A stretch of DNA of 64,000 nucleotides from Armillaria gallica (lineage: Eukaryota; Basidiomycota; Agaricomycetes; Agaricales; Physalacriaceae): contig JBANDB010000017.1 in assembly GCA_037576215.1 (NCBI GenBank), forward strand, positions 186,001 to 250,000. The letters are read 5' to 3'. This document shows, one piece after another, positions 10,711 to 21,893 of this stretch. Numbering within the stretch: the first letter of the stretch is position 1; each line of letters begins with the position of its first letter. A program made the translations under genes and the position numbers. Below the pieces are notes generated by a model. That model ran no database searches. It saw only the letters and a list, made by a program, of their open reading frames with translations, and was not told the origin of the DNA.

Positions 10711-11600
10711 ACGCTTAAGAAGGACTAGCGGAAGCAAAAGGGCTATGGAAACGAGGTCAATGGGACGAGATAGAACTAGGTAGGCTTGAAAGCTAACCTT
10801 GGGCGAATATTAAAGAGAGAGGAATATCTACCTGTCGGTGGATGATTAGACTGTACATTGTCGCCTTACTTTAATAACAAACGACACGCCCGACATGAAA
10901 GCCATCAAGGCATTTTGGCAATTCGGCAGAGCGACAAATTTCTGACAGACAGAATCGGAGCAAGAAACAAACGCCCTACAGAAGGGATGACTGGATGGGC
11001 TCAGATATATTAGAAGTGAATGGGATGTAGCAGATAGTTACATGCTGTCGAGCACAGAAAGCACAGAAACGAGACATCCAAGATGCTTTTGTCACGCAGC
11101 GCGTGTCCAAGAAACTTCACAATATTATGCATAATGAACAGTAAGTGACTGTAGGCCGACCGTGACTCGGTTAGTTCGAACACAGCACCAGTGTACAATC
11201 GTCGCCAGAGAAGTTGACATCAGTGAGGACAGATGAGTCCTATTAGCCATTCAAGCCGAAAACAAACGACTGGACACATGATTGGAATTTCGCTGCACGA
11301 ACAAATTGAGTCGAGTTGACGTTTCCGAAGAACTAAAAAATGAAACGCCGATTCGGCGGAATTTTTAAGAGTCTTGAGCATGTCTATGGCATGTGGCTTT
11401 CTGGTAAGGAATGGTCAGAGTCATCGTAAAATGGGCTAGAGAAAGCAAGAGCATACTTGAATTGAAAGGGCTGACAGCACAAACAGCCGAGCAACTAGAC
11501 TACTTACGGTACATTTGATATGGTACCCACTAGGAATTCAGTGCTTCGACTCCGAGTACAATATCAGATATCTGATAGTTGTAGTATGGTCAAATAATGG
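10705..11600 (-). pseudogene. Relic of a fourth galactose-binding-like gene (promoter, exon 1, start of exon 2)
   Basis: On the minus strand the segment keeps the family promoter region, the CTCTCTTTAATATTCGCCCAAG exon-1 context in two adjoining pieces, the GTTAGCTTTCAAGCC intron start and a stump of the signal-peptide exon. The start codon has become ATA and the TATA box is degraded to TTTAATAAC. Both modules are gone downstream of about 10705. It is a remnant of the tandem duplication that also copied the divergent hypothetical gene. Confidence 0.65.
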
Positions 11601-11625
11601 GGTTCGAGTTTAAGTCAGGTTTTAC

Positions 11626-12913
11626 ATGTCACGGGATCGTTCACCAGTTTTACATAATTTACACAGGCTCGCGACCGCCAGCCTCTTTTCTTTTCTTACC
11701 ACCACTATGCTTCCTAGCGTTAGCTCCTCCTCAGATGGCTTTTGCGTGGAAATGATGACTATTCTGCGCCAAATCCAGCATCACGTCAACCTAAGGTTTC
11801 CAATCACCATGCTAGCCTTTCGCCTGGACTTGCTATCAATGGACGCGATTTCTGGGTTCACCTCTTCTCATCAATATGAAGACCTGAAATATCATGGATT
11901 TCTCCCCGCAAAGTCTCTTCTGCGCGTCTTCTCCACCCAACATTGCTTCGAGAATCGATATGTCCTGCTCTCTCTTTTGCTTGTACCTTGTCTTCTGCTT
12001 TTCGTCACAACATCCTCCGCATCGAAGCGAGCGTACAGGCGCAAAGAAAATTCTCACCTTCAGGCTCTCTCGACGGTCGTCATTCCAACACGTAACCATT
12101 CACAGTCAATCAAATACAAAGTCAATTGGAAGGATCGGCGAATGGAACTCTCGCTGAGTGCTCTGGTAGAGAAGGTGAAGGCTGGAGCTATCGAACTGCG
12201 TAATCCTAGAGAGGACTTATCGGACATGTTTCGCGAACGCTTGAAGGTGCACGGATGGAGAATTGGACTAGACATCGAACCGGTATGGTCGACCAGGACG
12301 ATGGCGTGGCTTTTGAAGGGACATTTTCTCTGCTCCGTGGTAGGCATCGTAAATTTCGGTTTTTGTCTGGTAGACTGATAAGTTATAGGCCTCTAAAGGT
12401 GACAAATCTCTGGCTATATGCGCACATTTGATTTGAACTTGGAAGAAAGGTCCTCCTCCGCTCTTGTTATCCGAAAACCCCTCAACACTTCACCTCGACG
12501 TGATCCCTCACTCTCAAACTGAGGCATCTTTCGCCTCGTTCATCAAGTCTCTCACTACTGGAAGTACGGCAACGATCGAATTCACGGCCATGTCGCCTCA
12601 GATAGCCTGGATGAGCAAGGAATTCATTTTATGTTCCCTTCCCTTGCGCACTTCTACGCCACTCCTTGTCTCTCTCACTGGCATCCTCTCTATGTGTGCG
12701 CCGGCCAGGATCAAATCCGTTGTCAACATCTCAGAGAAATACGCAAATGCGCTCAATAACGAGGCGGAGAGATTAGTAGAAGACAGCACAAAGAGGGTCG
12801 CATTCATAGACCAGTATGGACTGGAAATATGGAGAGAACAACGATTCCTCATGTACTGGGAAGCGGGGTTGTTGGATGCAGGTCATGTTACGCGGTGGAT
12901 GGTCGAGCTGTAG
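11626..12913 (+). CDS. Hypothetical protein, exon structure uncertain
   Basis: I do not recognise this protein. The longest frame (11626-12378) contains a hydrophobic stretch (YVLLSLLLVPCLLLFVTTSS) and a better-looking C-terminal part (LVEKVKAGAIELRNPREDL). It can be joined to the frame ending at 12913 by introns 12340-12389 and about 12400-12449 (GTAGGC...TATAG, GTGACA...AAAG), giving a continuous product ending RWMVEL. The N-terminus is unclear: candidate ATGs are 11626, 11707 and 11894, the last in another frame. It runs away from the relic promoter, so the two were probably a divergent pair that was duplicated (see 9977). Confidence 0.4.
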
Positions 12914-13052
12914 CAATAAATTTCATCTTATATCCTCTCTTGCTCTATCTTTCCTCGGAACGAGGGGTAGTATAATGTGATACACCAAAGTCCTGTTATA
13001 TAATTCCGACAGAAACAGAAATAAGTTAACATTGGTACACCGATGTTTAAGC

Positions 13053-15212
13053 TTAATCCATGTCTATAGATATCGTACGTGTGCGGCGAGGATGGCGTGG
13101 TCGCAGTGCAAGTGGCCGTATCCAAAGCTTGACATGGCCAGATTTCGTCGCCGTCATTAACGATCTCGGAAGAAATGCCACGTCTGCCAATAGTTCGCCT
13201 TCGACCTGTTTCACCTAGCAACAAGCATCAGAGCAAGGTCAATGCCAGAAACAGACCCACAAACCAAGACAGGCTGTACGACAGCGATCTCATTACGCGA
13301 GGGTGCAGGATGGTAACGGGGATAGGGCTTATCCTCGGTACTAGGCGAGGGTAGATACAGCGCGGATCTATCGCGTTTGAAAGCAAGCGAAATGGTAGAC
13401 GACATTGACACTCGCTGATGGTGAGTTGCCTGGAATTTGGGTCGATGAAGGGCGCCGCTCGAAAAGTCCCACAAAATGAGTTTGTTGTCTTCGCCCACGC
13501 TGCCGAACCGGTATGTCCGTCCGTCACAACGCAAGTCGTCAAATGCAACAGCAGTTACAAACGACGAGTGGCCTTGACATCGCGCGATAACACGCTGTTC
13601 CCAAGGTGAGAATATAGTCAACAGGTCATCTTGGCCACCCGTCTGCAGTAGAATGAGAATTCCGATAGTTCGAGGGAACCTGAACACTTACCAAAATGAA
13701 CCTGCCGTCCGGAGACCACGCAATGCATGTGAGCGCACCAAAGTAGGATGCATAGCAGTCGACTAGTCTGACGAGAATTATTCCTCGTCAATGCATCAGC
13801 ATTTGTCACTTACTGTTCAGCCAATGCATCGATTACCCTCATGCACCCGTCTTCTGAGATGGCACCGACATACTTGACATCAGGAGAGAAAGTAAAGTCT
13901 ACACGGAATATGTTATAGGAAACATTGAATGGTAAACAAAATGACGCACCCACGACGCTCTTTCTGGATACCTTCCAATGGCTCACGGGGTTCTTAACCG
14001 CCTTCTCCCTCTCCCTCTCGTTTTTCAACCCGGCGCCCCCAGTCACTGGATGCCAGGGCGGGATGGTCACAAATATGTTATCCATAGGATCCCAATCTTT
14101 CTGCGACGTGCTATCGTCTGACGAAGGTAGCGACCCTGATCCCGAGGAGCCGTTCTGCGCTATAGGCTCCTGTGGTTTGAAAGTCCCGTCGTCTCGTTCT
14201 CTGTCATAAACGACGATTGTACCGTCTGCGTGTGATGCGAGAAACAGTGTAGATGAAGATGGTACCCATCGGACGGCAGTGCAAGGGGAGTTTGATATAC
14301 AACCCTGTGAAATGGAGTAAATGCATCGAAGGATACTAATTGAACCAAAAATACCTGTTTATTGAGGCGAGAGTATCTGGATGAAATGGGATCTAGGCAA
14401 AGTTAATATACAGTTGGCAGAGTGATATCTATGATTTACCCAACCATATGAGATCGCCGGTACTAAAGCCAATAATCACGTCGAGACACTCGGGCGAAGC
14501 TGTCAAAGTGTTTACATCATGACAAGTGGGAAAGGCGGAGAACGTTACTCTCGCCAGTGGTTCCTAGAGGAAGTCCAAAGGGTACAATAACGTCAATGAA
14601 GGGTGGACAGGTGAATGTCAACCAGCCACGCACCTTGCTCTTGGATCCAGTCTCCACCCACAAAAAGCTCTTTCCAGTGTTATAGAAGAGAAATGTCGTG
14701 TCTCCCTGCTTGGACTGTAGCGCCTTGGGAACATCTGCACGAGTAATGAATGTCGAGGAGGTAGTCCGGATATTATGTTTTGGCCTCCCGACATGCTTCT
14801 TCTTTGCAGGGCCTGTGTGCGAAAACAGGGCATGGTGTTCGTGGGGAATCGTTGGGCTCACTGGCAACTCTGCGCCTCCCAACGCGGGCGATCCGTCGTC
14901 GTCCCCGGTGTCACTGCTTGATTGACTATGCCCATCCTCTCGGCCCTTCTCTTTCCCGTTCTTCGTGTCCTTGTCCTTGTTGCCAACACTGAGCAGTTGA
15001 GCAAATCCAGGCGCACCGCTGCCGTGTTTGGCGGCAGGATAACGGACAACAATGGTAGATACACGGGTGGGAAAGGGAGAAGCCGGGGCGTTGATGTGAG
15101 CGACCAGGAAGAATGGTTTATGTTCCTCGATGATGGAGTACACGCCCTCGGGAGCGACGAAGGTCGATTCACTCTCCATCAACGATGGCGGCGACGACGA
15201 GCTAGAGGACAC
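13053..15212 (-). CDS. creC: CreC-type WD40 repeat protein (catabolite-repression / deubiquitinase partner)
   Basis: Eight exons, 598 residues: 15212-14634, 14563-14440, 14392-14355, 14304-13950, 13898-13814, 13767-13692, 13642-13265, 13214-13053. The order matches CreC/WDR20 proteins: N-terminal [10 protein letters not shown], a Ser/Asp-rich linker, [33 protein letters not shown], an acidic insert, [12 protein letters not shown], then WD40 repeats ([48 protein letters not shown]) and a C-terminal [14 protein letters not shown]. Family knowledge: CreC stabilises the deubiquitinase CreB, which tunes carbon catabolite repression. Each intron has GT-AG ends and every join keeps phase. The gene is divergent from the BCKDH gene, with 112 bp between start codons. 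Confidence 0.92.
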
Positions 15213-15324
15213 GGTGGTCTTCGGCTAAAGACGATCAAATAGCAAGGGACCTATTTGCTTAGCTATCACGCTTGATGACGATTTCAGGCTCGGATCTTCT
15301 TCACTCTCGCCATCATCTTCCCTC

Positions 15325-16740
15325 ATGCTTGCCAACTCCAGAGTAAATGCTTTAGCTCGCTGTGTAACACGACGTAGACGACTCTGTCGACGTTACTCCG
15401 CTGAAGCCGCGGTGGAGCCACCTCCTGCTGGCGGGCATCTACCTTCAATAGCCACATCATCGCTGCTCCGGCCTACGCGAGATATGGCGATTCACACCCC
15501 TGGGCTCGTGTGGACCGACGAAGATGGCTCTGGACCTTCGCGGAATATCATTGGTGGCAGAGAGACACGCAAGATGAATTTATACCAGGCTGTCCGGGAC
15601 GCGATGAGGTACGAGAGTCTTGCCCTGTGGAGAACCCCTACCGACCGACATCTAGCGTAGCTATGTCAAAGGATGACCATGCTGTTGTATTCGGTGAAGA
15701 CGTCGCCTTCGGTGGTGTGTTCAGATGCACAATGGTGAGTTCCTTGCGACCGCACCACTTCTCCTTACCCATTTCCGTTGAGGTCTTCAGGGTCTAGCAG
15801 AGGAATTTGGTCGTGAACGTGTCTTCAATACCCCCTTGACTGAACAAGGCATCGTAGGGTTCGGTATAGGCATGGCGCTGATGGGGCACACCGCCATTGC
15901 AGAGATCCAGTTTGCCGACTACATATTCCCCGCATTTGACCAACTTGTGAATGAGGCTGCCAAGATCCGCTATCGTTCCGGTGGGTCGTATAACGTAGGC
16001 GGGCTCACTGTCCGTGCACCTACCATGGCGGTTGGCCATGGAGGACTCTATCATTCTCAGTCTCCCGAAGGCTTCTTTATGGGTGCTGCCGGTCTCAAAG
16101 TCATCATCCCTCGATCTCCCATCCAAGCCAAAGGTCTTCTTCTCAGTGCTATTCGCGACCCTAACCCGGTCATCTTCATGGAGCCTAAGATTCTCTACCG
16201 TTCTGCCATCGAGCAAGTGCCTACGGACGACTTCACTCTTCCCGTTGGACGTGCCGAAACACTTATTCCCGGTTCAGATTTGACGTTGTTGACGTGGGGT
16301 ACCCCGGTGTATCACTGCGAAGCCGCAATACATATGCTCGCATCACCAACACCAGAGATGGAGAAGCATGCTCCTGTCGCGTTGCGCAAAGCTCAGGTGG
16401 AGCTCATTGATTTGCGGACAATACTTCCTTGGGATATTGAGACCGTGGTTGAGAGCGTGAATCGTACAGGGAGATTGGTAGTGGTGCATGAAGCCGGGAT
16501 GACGGGAGGTGTGGGTGCCGAGATCTGTGCGCAAGTACAGCAGCGATGCTTCTTAAAGCTCGACGCGCCCGTCAAACGAGTTACGGGATGGGAGTAAGTG
16601 GCATCTTCTCTTCTTTCATATCATATCACGTACTAATGCCACGCACTAATAGCACTCCCGTGGCACTTCAATATGAGAAATTCCATATCCCTGACGCGCT
16701 CCGGGTGTTTGATGCTATCGTGGAAACTCTTTCTTATTAG
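15325..16740 (+). CDS. BCKDHB: Branched-chain 2-oxoacid dehydrogenase E1 beta subunit, mitochondrial
   Basis: Four exons, 417 residues: 15325-15608, 15656-15734, 15791-16593, 16653-16740. A basic, Arg-rich N-terminus (about 45 residues) fits a mitochondrial presequence. The core is the E1-beta transketolase fold: [87 protein letters not shown] and [10 protein letters not shown]. The C-terminal [26 protein letters not shown] region is intact. With E1 alpha it performs thiamine-diphosphate-dependent decarboxylation of 2-oxo acids from Leu, Ile and Val. The FGGVFRC signature separates it from pyruvate dehydrogenase E1 beta. Confidence 0.95.
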
Positions 16741-18532
16741 CTTTGTATTACTCATTATCTCAGCTTTCAGCAAGTGTAGGAACATCCACAATCATTCTGT
16801 AAATCCAACTGTATCAATGACTCCAATAACACGATTATAATAATTCTCAGACAGCTCAGGGAAGGTGTCTGCAAGGCATTAGCAAAGAGTCAGTTCAGAA
16901 TCGTCTCGGAAATCACGTTTTTTATCTTTCAGAGCTATGGATTACTCTCATTGACCTAGAAAGGAGTATTTGTCTGTCGCCGCCACAGATTGCAGTGCCG
17001 CCTTGATCTTCCCAAACGGCGAGTGCTCCAACCTCATTAGATTTGTGATCACATAACTCACTTGAAAGCACCAGCAGTAGAAATATACTCGAAGCAGACC
17101 AGTATGGTAGCTTAGGGCTGTATTGTGGATGGAATTCATCGATAACGGATGAGTATCTTGCTTTCTATGATGGCAAATTGTTATAACCTTTTAGTAAGTA
17201 TTACAGCTGGGGGCCAAGCATGCTTATCAACGCTAAAAGCGGTCTTCCTTGAAACAGATCCCGTTCTAGCTATCTGCTACGAATGTTAGCAATGCTGGCG
17301 GTCCGTCCTCGGCATCCTCAACAGTAACAATAGATTGTCCCTTGCAGCACAAACGTCGAGCTAACCATTTTCTATCGTCTAGAAGTCCTAAAATGAGGGC
17401 CTTCACGAAGATGCGCCCACCTCAACCATGTCAGACGGTAGCCAAGGAATAACAACGGCAAAATTTTCGCAAGCAAAGACTATGGCCGTGGCTAATGGTC
17501 GGTGAGTCATCGGTCTCCATTCATCGTGTACTGAAATAATCAAGACTTGCCGGAGATCAGGCGCTCCGTTAGGATGGAAGAAGAAACGCGGCAGGAATCA
17601 CCTTCTTTTCCTTGCGATGCCAAGTTGGGCCCAATTGTAGACGTCCGCTGCTAACCAGGCAGACGCCAAGAGGCTCTCCATCCAAGATCTAAAACAAACC
17701 AGCAGGTCAAATGAATTTGACTTGGGAGTCAAGAATACATGTCCAATCTGCTTAGAGCGGAGGATGAAATCAGATTTCACTCAACCTTCTTAGGGGAGCG
17801 CTGGTTCCTCCGGGGCTTCAACACCCCGTCCCCACTGGGAGTCCGAGACTCGGTATCTCACAGTGGCTACCGCTGTGTACCAAGGCCGACACGGGACTAG
17901 CTGAGCGAACTCTTTGGGACTGGGGTATTTATGAATAAGATGGTGTGGGTGCTCGATAATTTCCGAGGACTTCTGACCGAAATTAAGAAGACTAGCGGAG
18001 GCTTTTGTGGGCTTTCATATTTCAAGGTTGGTATGCACGCTAGCGCTAATCTTCAAAATACCTTGTGTAGGTGATCTGCGGGAAACGCGTCAAGGACGGC
18101 AATTGCCGATTTTTGAATTTATTCCTGACGACCACGACCTCATACTAAATATTTTATACGCGTCCAGTGCATACGCTGCACTTTTTTGTGGTGTTCTGAT
18201 TGAATGCTCTAACTGTGATAATGGCATGAACATAGAATGGGTGAACTCCCATGCTCGAGGATACTCGAGACGGACACTACTAGAGCTACAACAAATTGGA
18301 TACAAAAAATCTCAAGCGAGGTGGTTGACTGCCACTGGCAGAATGGAAGAATAAGAAAACAGCAAGCGAGCAACAATATCAACAATACGGTGGGTATGTA
18401 TGAGCACAACCGCTCTGATACCAGCAAGAGAGGTGCGCTGGAAATGAGTAACAAACGATCGGAACGGGGGAACTTGATCTGAAGATAAGACGTATCTTCA
18501 AGTGAGATCGAGGATAAATAAAATGAAAGAGC
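16741..18532. other. Long intergenic stretch, no supportable gene
   Basis: About 1.8 kb between the BCKDH E1-beta and SH3 genes holds only short overlapping ORFs; the longest is 115 codons at 18007 and shows no domain. No tRNA-like T-arm, TIR pair or paralogous sequence was seen. It may hold UTRs or decayed sequence. Confidence 0.5.
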
Positions 18533-19530
18533 CTAGAAATTAGACCAAGAAATGACCTCTTCTCGAGAAGAGAACGCTGGACCCTCCATTTGCACAGTTA
18601 TCCCAAGACTGGTGCTTCGGACGGGTCGCTCAGCTTTCAGGCCCTTGACGGGCTTGAGGAAGCTCCATGCGGGAACAACACCAAGCTCCACATTAGGCTC
18701 CGCTTGAGCACCCGGAGATTTGAAGAGAGATTTAGCGTTATTGAAATTCGACGTGCTCTCCCTCCCAACGACACACCAGCCATCGTCGAACGACTGTACG
18801 ACTGTGAGCCGCTCACCGAGATTAGTGACTAATTCGTCGGGGAGAATGGGGTTAAACAGCTGGCGAATTTTACGAGTTGTACCGGTGGTGGGAGATGAGT
18901 CGACTGAAGAGCTGGAAGATATAACCGAAAAGCGGCTGACTGTGCTAGCAGTGCTCATGAAGGAATTTCGGATCATTGATGAACGGTTTAATTGGACAAT
19001 AGAGCCGCGGGGATTGGGGGCTGCTGCTGTCAAAGCAAACGCAAAGGGTTTGGGGGAGAAAGGACGCGGGAAATTGCCCGACTGTCGGTGGAATTCAAGG
19101 ATATCCTGAGGCGTCTCCTGTTCTGGAGCAGGACGGTTGGATATCAACACTTTGTCCGGTAGAATCACAGAACTAGTGAGCTGCTCGCGAGAGAACGTTG
19201 AGCCTTGGATGGCTTGGAGATTTCTAATCGGGAATACATAAGCATAATTTCAACAAAAGAGAAGGAACCGATGACAGACTCGGGAAGGGGGGCCTTTTCA
19301 GTGTGGACATCGCCGTCTCTGACGAGTCCTTTGACAGATAAGAACGCGGCTCCAAGATTTTCTTCTCTCTTTGCTTGGGCCCGTCGCCGATGTGTTCTAA
19401 CCGCAAGCCATAGAGCTACGCCAAAGAGTAGAACACCCACTACGACAAACCCAGCAATGTAGATTGGGCGAAGGGGGGACGAAGTCGACATCGCTTCAGA
19501 ATTTTCATTTCGAACGGCAATTGCTGGCAT
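18533..19530 (-). CDS. Single-pass membrane protein with cytosolic SH3 domain
   Basis: Two exons, 19530-19269 and 19212-18533, 313 residues. Near the N-terminus is one transmembrane helix (IYIAGFVVVGVLLFGVALWL, about residues 23-42) followed by a basic stop-transfer patch (RTHRRRAQAKR). A low-complexity Ser/Pro linker leads to an SH3 domain (about 205-265): ALYDY-like RQLFNPILPDEL, GERLTVVQSFDDGWCVV, ELGVVPAWSFL. The TM-plus-SH3 plan resembles basidiomycete plasma-membrane SH3 proteins such as Sho1-like sensors, but Sho1 has four helices, so this is not a direct match. Likely role: membrane scaffold recruiting Pro-rich partners. The intron join (GTTCCT donor) is plausible, not certain. Confidence 0.75.
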
Positions 19531-20614
19531 GATAAAAGGGTTTTCGGTGTCGAGGTAGGTGGAAAGAGTGACGAATAATGGAATAATGAGTGGACGGACT
19601 GAAGCCGACTGAGGTGCACGACCTGAATAGAATAAAATAAAAATCCCCTGAAAGTCCTGGCAAGTACAAGACGGTCAGAAGGAAAGGTCGTTACGTTTAG
19701 AAAAAGAACAACGAAGAACTGATGGTATACGGATGGAGTTGGACCTAACGACGTCGCTTCGCGACTGATCGTACTACTCGGATTTATCCGCAGTATCGCC
19801 GCCACAGGCCGGTGGCTATGACGACATCCTGTATAAAGAGCCAGACTCATCCCCGTCCATTTCTTGGTTGGTGGGCACTTTGAAAGCCTATATGCATTCA
19901 AATGATGTAGGATATAATTATGGATACACATGCCTACTCATATTCTGAAGTTTCCTTCGAAGAACAGACAAGGAAAATAAATGGGCTCATTCGATATGAT
20001 CTAGCAATCTAGCTCTGATGTATTGATCTTCCCCTGACCAGTTGCTACCACAAGGAACAAGTCTATGCTACCATTAAGTTGGATGCTTGGTCCGAAATAC
20101 TCACAGTAAAGATAGATGGCACTTCTCTTCAAGAATTCGCTCGATCCAACTTGAAGAATTAACAGAAGGAATGATGTAGGAATCAGGGAGTGTGGTATGC
20201 GTAGAATCAGCCTTTGAAGGCACAGATTATTAAATAATGAGAAACGAAGTAGTGTTAAGTGTTTTGAAATATTGAGGAGGTCGGTTGACCGTCACACTTG
20301 GGCTATCGCGTCATTACCTACCCCTGATCAGAATCCAGACTGAACGACGTCTCATTAGTTCTTCATACGGATCGTTGAGTTTGGCTTACGAAACTAGCAT
20401 TGATCGTTTGTATATAAGTAATCAAAATCAGATTCAGGTTCGTTACCATTGAATATTGAAGCCTTTGAAGACGAGGCTCGCAGACAACTCTGGTAACATG
20501 ACATGAGATACCTTTTTGAGTCTGTCACTTGTATGGCTGTTGTATGCTAGCGTATTTTCTGGTAAGCAGCCACTGATAGGATCCTAACGTACTCGAACTT
20601 ACGGTATTTATAAC
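19531..20614. other. Intergenic, no supportable gene
   Basis: About 1.1 kb of moderately AT-rich sequence upstream of the SH3 gene, up to the TIR element. Short ORFs only; nothing recognisable. Confidence 0.5.
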
Positions 20615-21893
20615 TGTCGCCCAGGACCCCCGGCAACCGACCCAAATGTCTGATCGGCTGTGCGGAAGATTTTTGAGATTTTGAACTACATGTATGATCT
20701 AAAAACGGAAGAAAATCGCACTTTTGAGCAAAGATGTATGATAAATTGTGCGGAAGAAATTGACAAATCCAAAATATCTATGATACCAGATGCGGAAGAA
20801 AATTTGAGAAAATGGTGTGCCGGCCGCAATTTTTTTCCCCCTAAAGCCAAGACTTAGTCAATCTATTCATTCTTTTGGGATACTCCCGCACTTACGCCCA
20901 GCCCCTTACAGTACGCTTATCAAAACGCACCTTCCCGAAAATGTCTGATGCCGAGGAAATTCTTGATTCTGATCAAGAGGATGCTTGTATAACAAAGGCT
21001 TGCAAAGAATGGGTCGGAAAGAGAAAGGCGTGGCCAAAAAGTGACGTGCCAACAGGACTTGTTTTGTTTTGTCGCAGACAATTGTCGGTGCCCGAGGATG
21101 TAGCCTCGTCTCTCTTTCCAAAGTCTTATGAAAAGGTTAACAAACTCCTTGCGAGTAAACTACCAGATACTTCGCATGACATTGCCTTCACAAAACCCAA
21201 CCTGTGGTTTAGTCAGCAGCCACCGAATTGTGACACCATCACCATCCTAAATTCCCGTCCTCTTCCTCCCCAACAAGCCCTGCAAGGACTCCGTGCCGCT
21301 CTGGGCCAGGCCCTGCTTGCCAGCTCACAATCCCTTGCCGACCCAAAGTTCTCGGACACCCGCTTGCCCATCTATGTGATTACGTGCTGGGAGGAGATGT
21401 ATCATCTAAAAGAGATGAAGGCCCTGTTAGCAAAATGTGATTTGTGGCTGAGAAGCAACAAAGCACCTACAGCGAGCCTTGCGATGGTCAATGAGGCACA
21501 TCGACGGTTTCTATCCATGGCATGGAACGCCAGCCTGGACCTCCCCGGAGCACCGAGTGAAGCAACACATTTATTCTTGGCTCAGCTACTGGGAGAGGGC
21601 AAAGTTACAACGGGAATGGTGGATTCAATGGCAAAGGTCGCCAGAAGGATATTACAGAATAGAAATTCATTGTATTAGACACCTACAAGCGTTCTAGAGC
21701 ATTTTTGGCCCCACACTACAAACTTTGCAGTATTTCCTATGTCTGATCTGCGGTGCGGAAGATTTTGAGATTTTCGGCAGGTCAGATTTCACGTGCGGAA
21801 GATTTTGGGGAAAATGGGTGCGGAAGAAAATCCGGATTTGGGGCAAAAAAGGTATCAGACATTTTGGTCAGTTGCCGGGGGTCCCTGTCGCCC
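20615..21893. mobile_element. TIR transposon (1263 bp) with perfect 8-bp target duplication
   Basis: TGTCGCCC occurs at 20615-20622 and 21886-21893, directly flanking inverted termini. The left end reads AGGACCCCCGGCAACCGACC and the right end, inverted, GGGACCCCCGGCAACTGACC; both continue into AAATGTCTGAT. TIR length is about 32 bp with a few mismatches. Inside each end the motif TGCGGAAGA(A/T) recurs in direct orientation (at least three per side), probably binding sites for a transposase supplied in trans. One ORF (20941-21678) lies between the ends; no DDE transposase is encoded. The perfect duplication implies a fairly recent insertion. The 8-bp size fits hAT or KDZ-type superfamilies; assignment is open. 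Confidence 0.85.
20941..21678 (+). CDS. Unknown 245-residue ORF inside the TIR element
   Basis: I do not recognise this protein with confidence. It starts MSDAEEILDSDQEDACIT (acidic), has a central KPNLWFSQQPPNCDTITILN segment, and a C-terminal part with IYVITCWEEMYHLKEMKALL and CDLWLR. It is intact, without stops or an obvious intron. An in-frame ATG at 20875 would add 22 residues. It lacks transposase, helicase or nuclease motifs that I can see. The YVI-CWEE-ALL-CDLWL region faintly recalls the N-terminal part of transposon-associated Ulp1-like proteins in mushroom genomes, which would make it a truncated element protein. That is a weak inference. Confidence 0.55.
   Translation: MSDAEEILDSDQEDACITKACKEWVGKRKAWPKSDVPTGLVLFCRRQLSVPEDVASSLFPKSYEKVNKLLASKLPDTSHDIAFTKPNLWFSQQPPNCDTITILNSRPLPPQQALQGLRAALGQALLASSQSLADPKFSDTRLPIYVITCWEEMYHLKEMKALLAKCDLWLRSNKAPTASLAMVNEAHRRFLSMAWNASLDLPGAPSEATHLFLAQLLGEGKVTTGMVDSMAKVARRILQNRNSLY

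Noticed and set aside
13210..13548. Separate minus-strand ORFs within the CreC gene
   Set aside because: They are exon 7 plus intron read-through or other frames; the spliced CreC model explains them.
18007..18354. 115-codon plus-strand ORF
   Set aside because: No domain, no splice partner, and an equally long ORF on the opposite strand. Likely chance.
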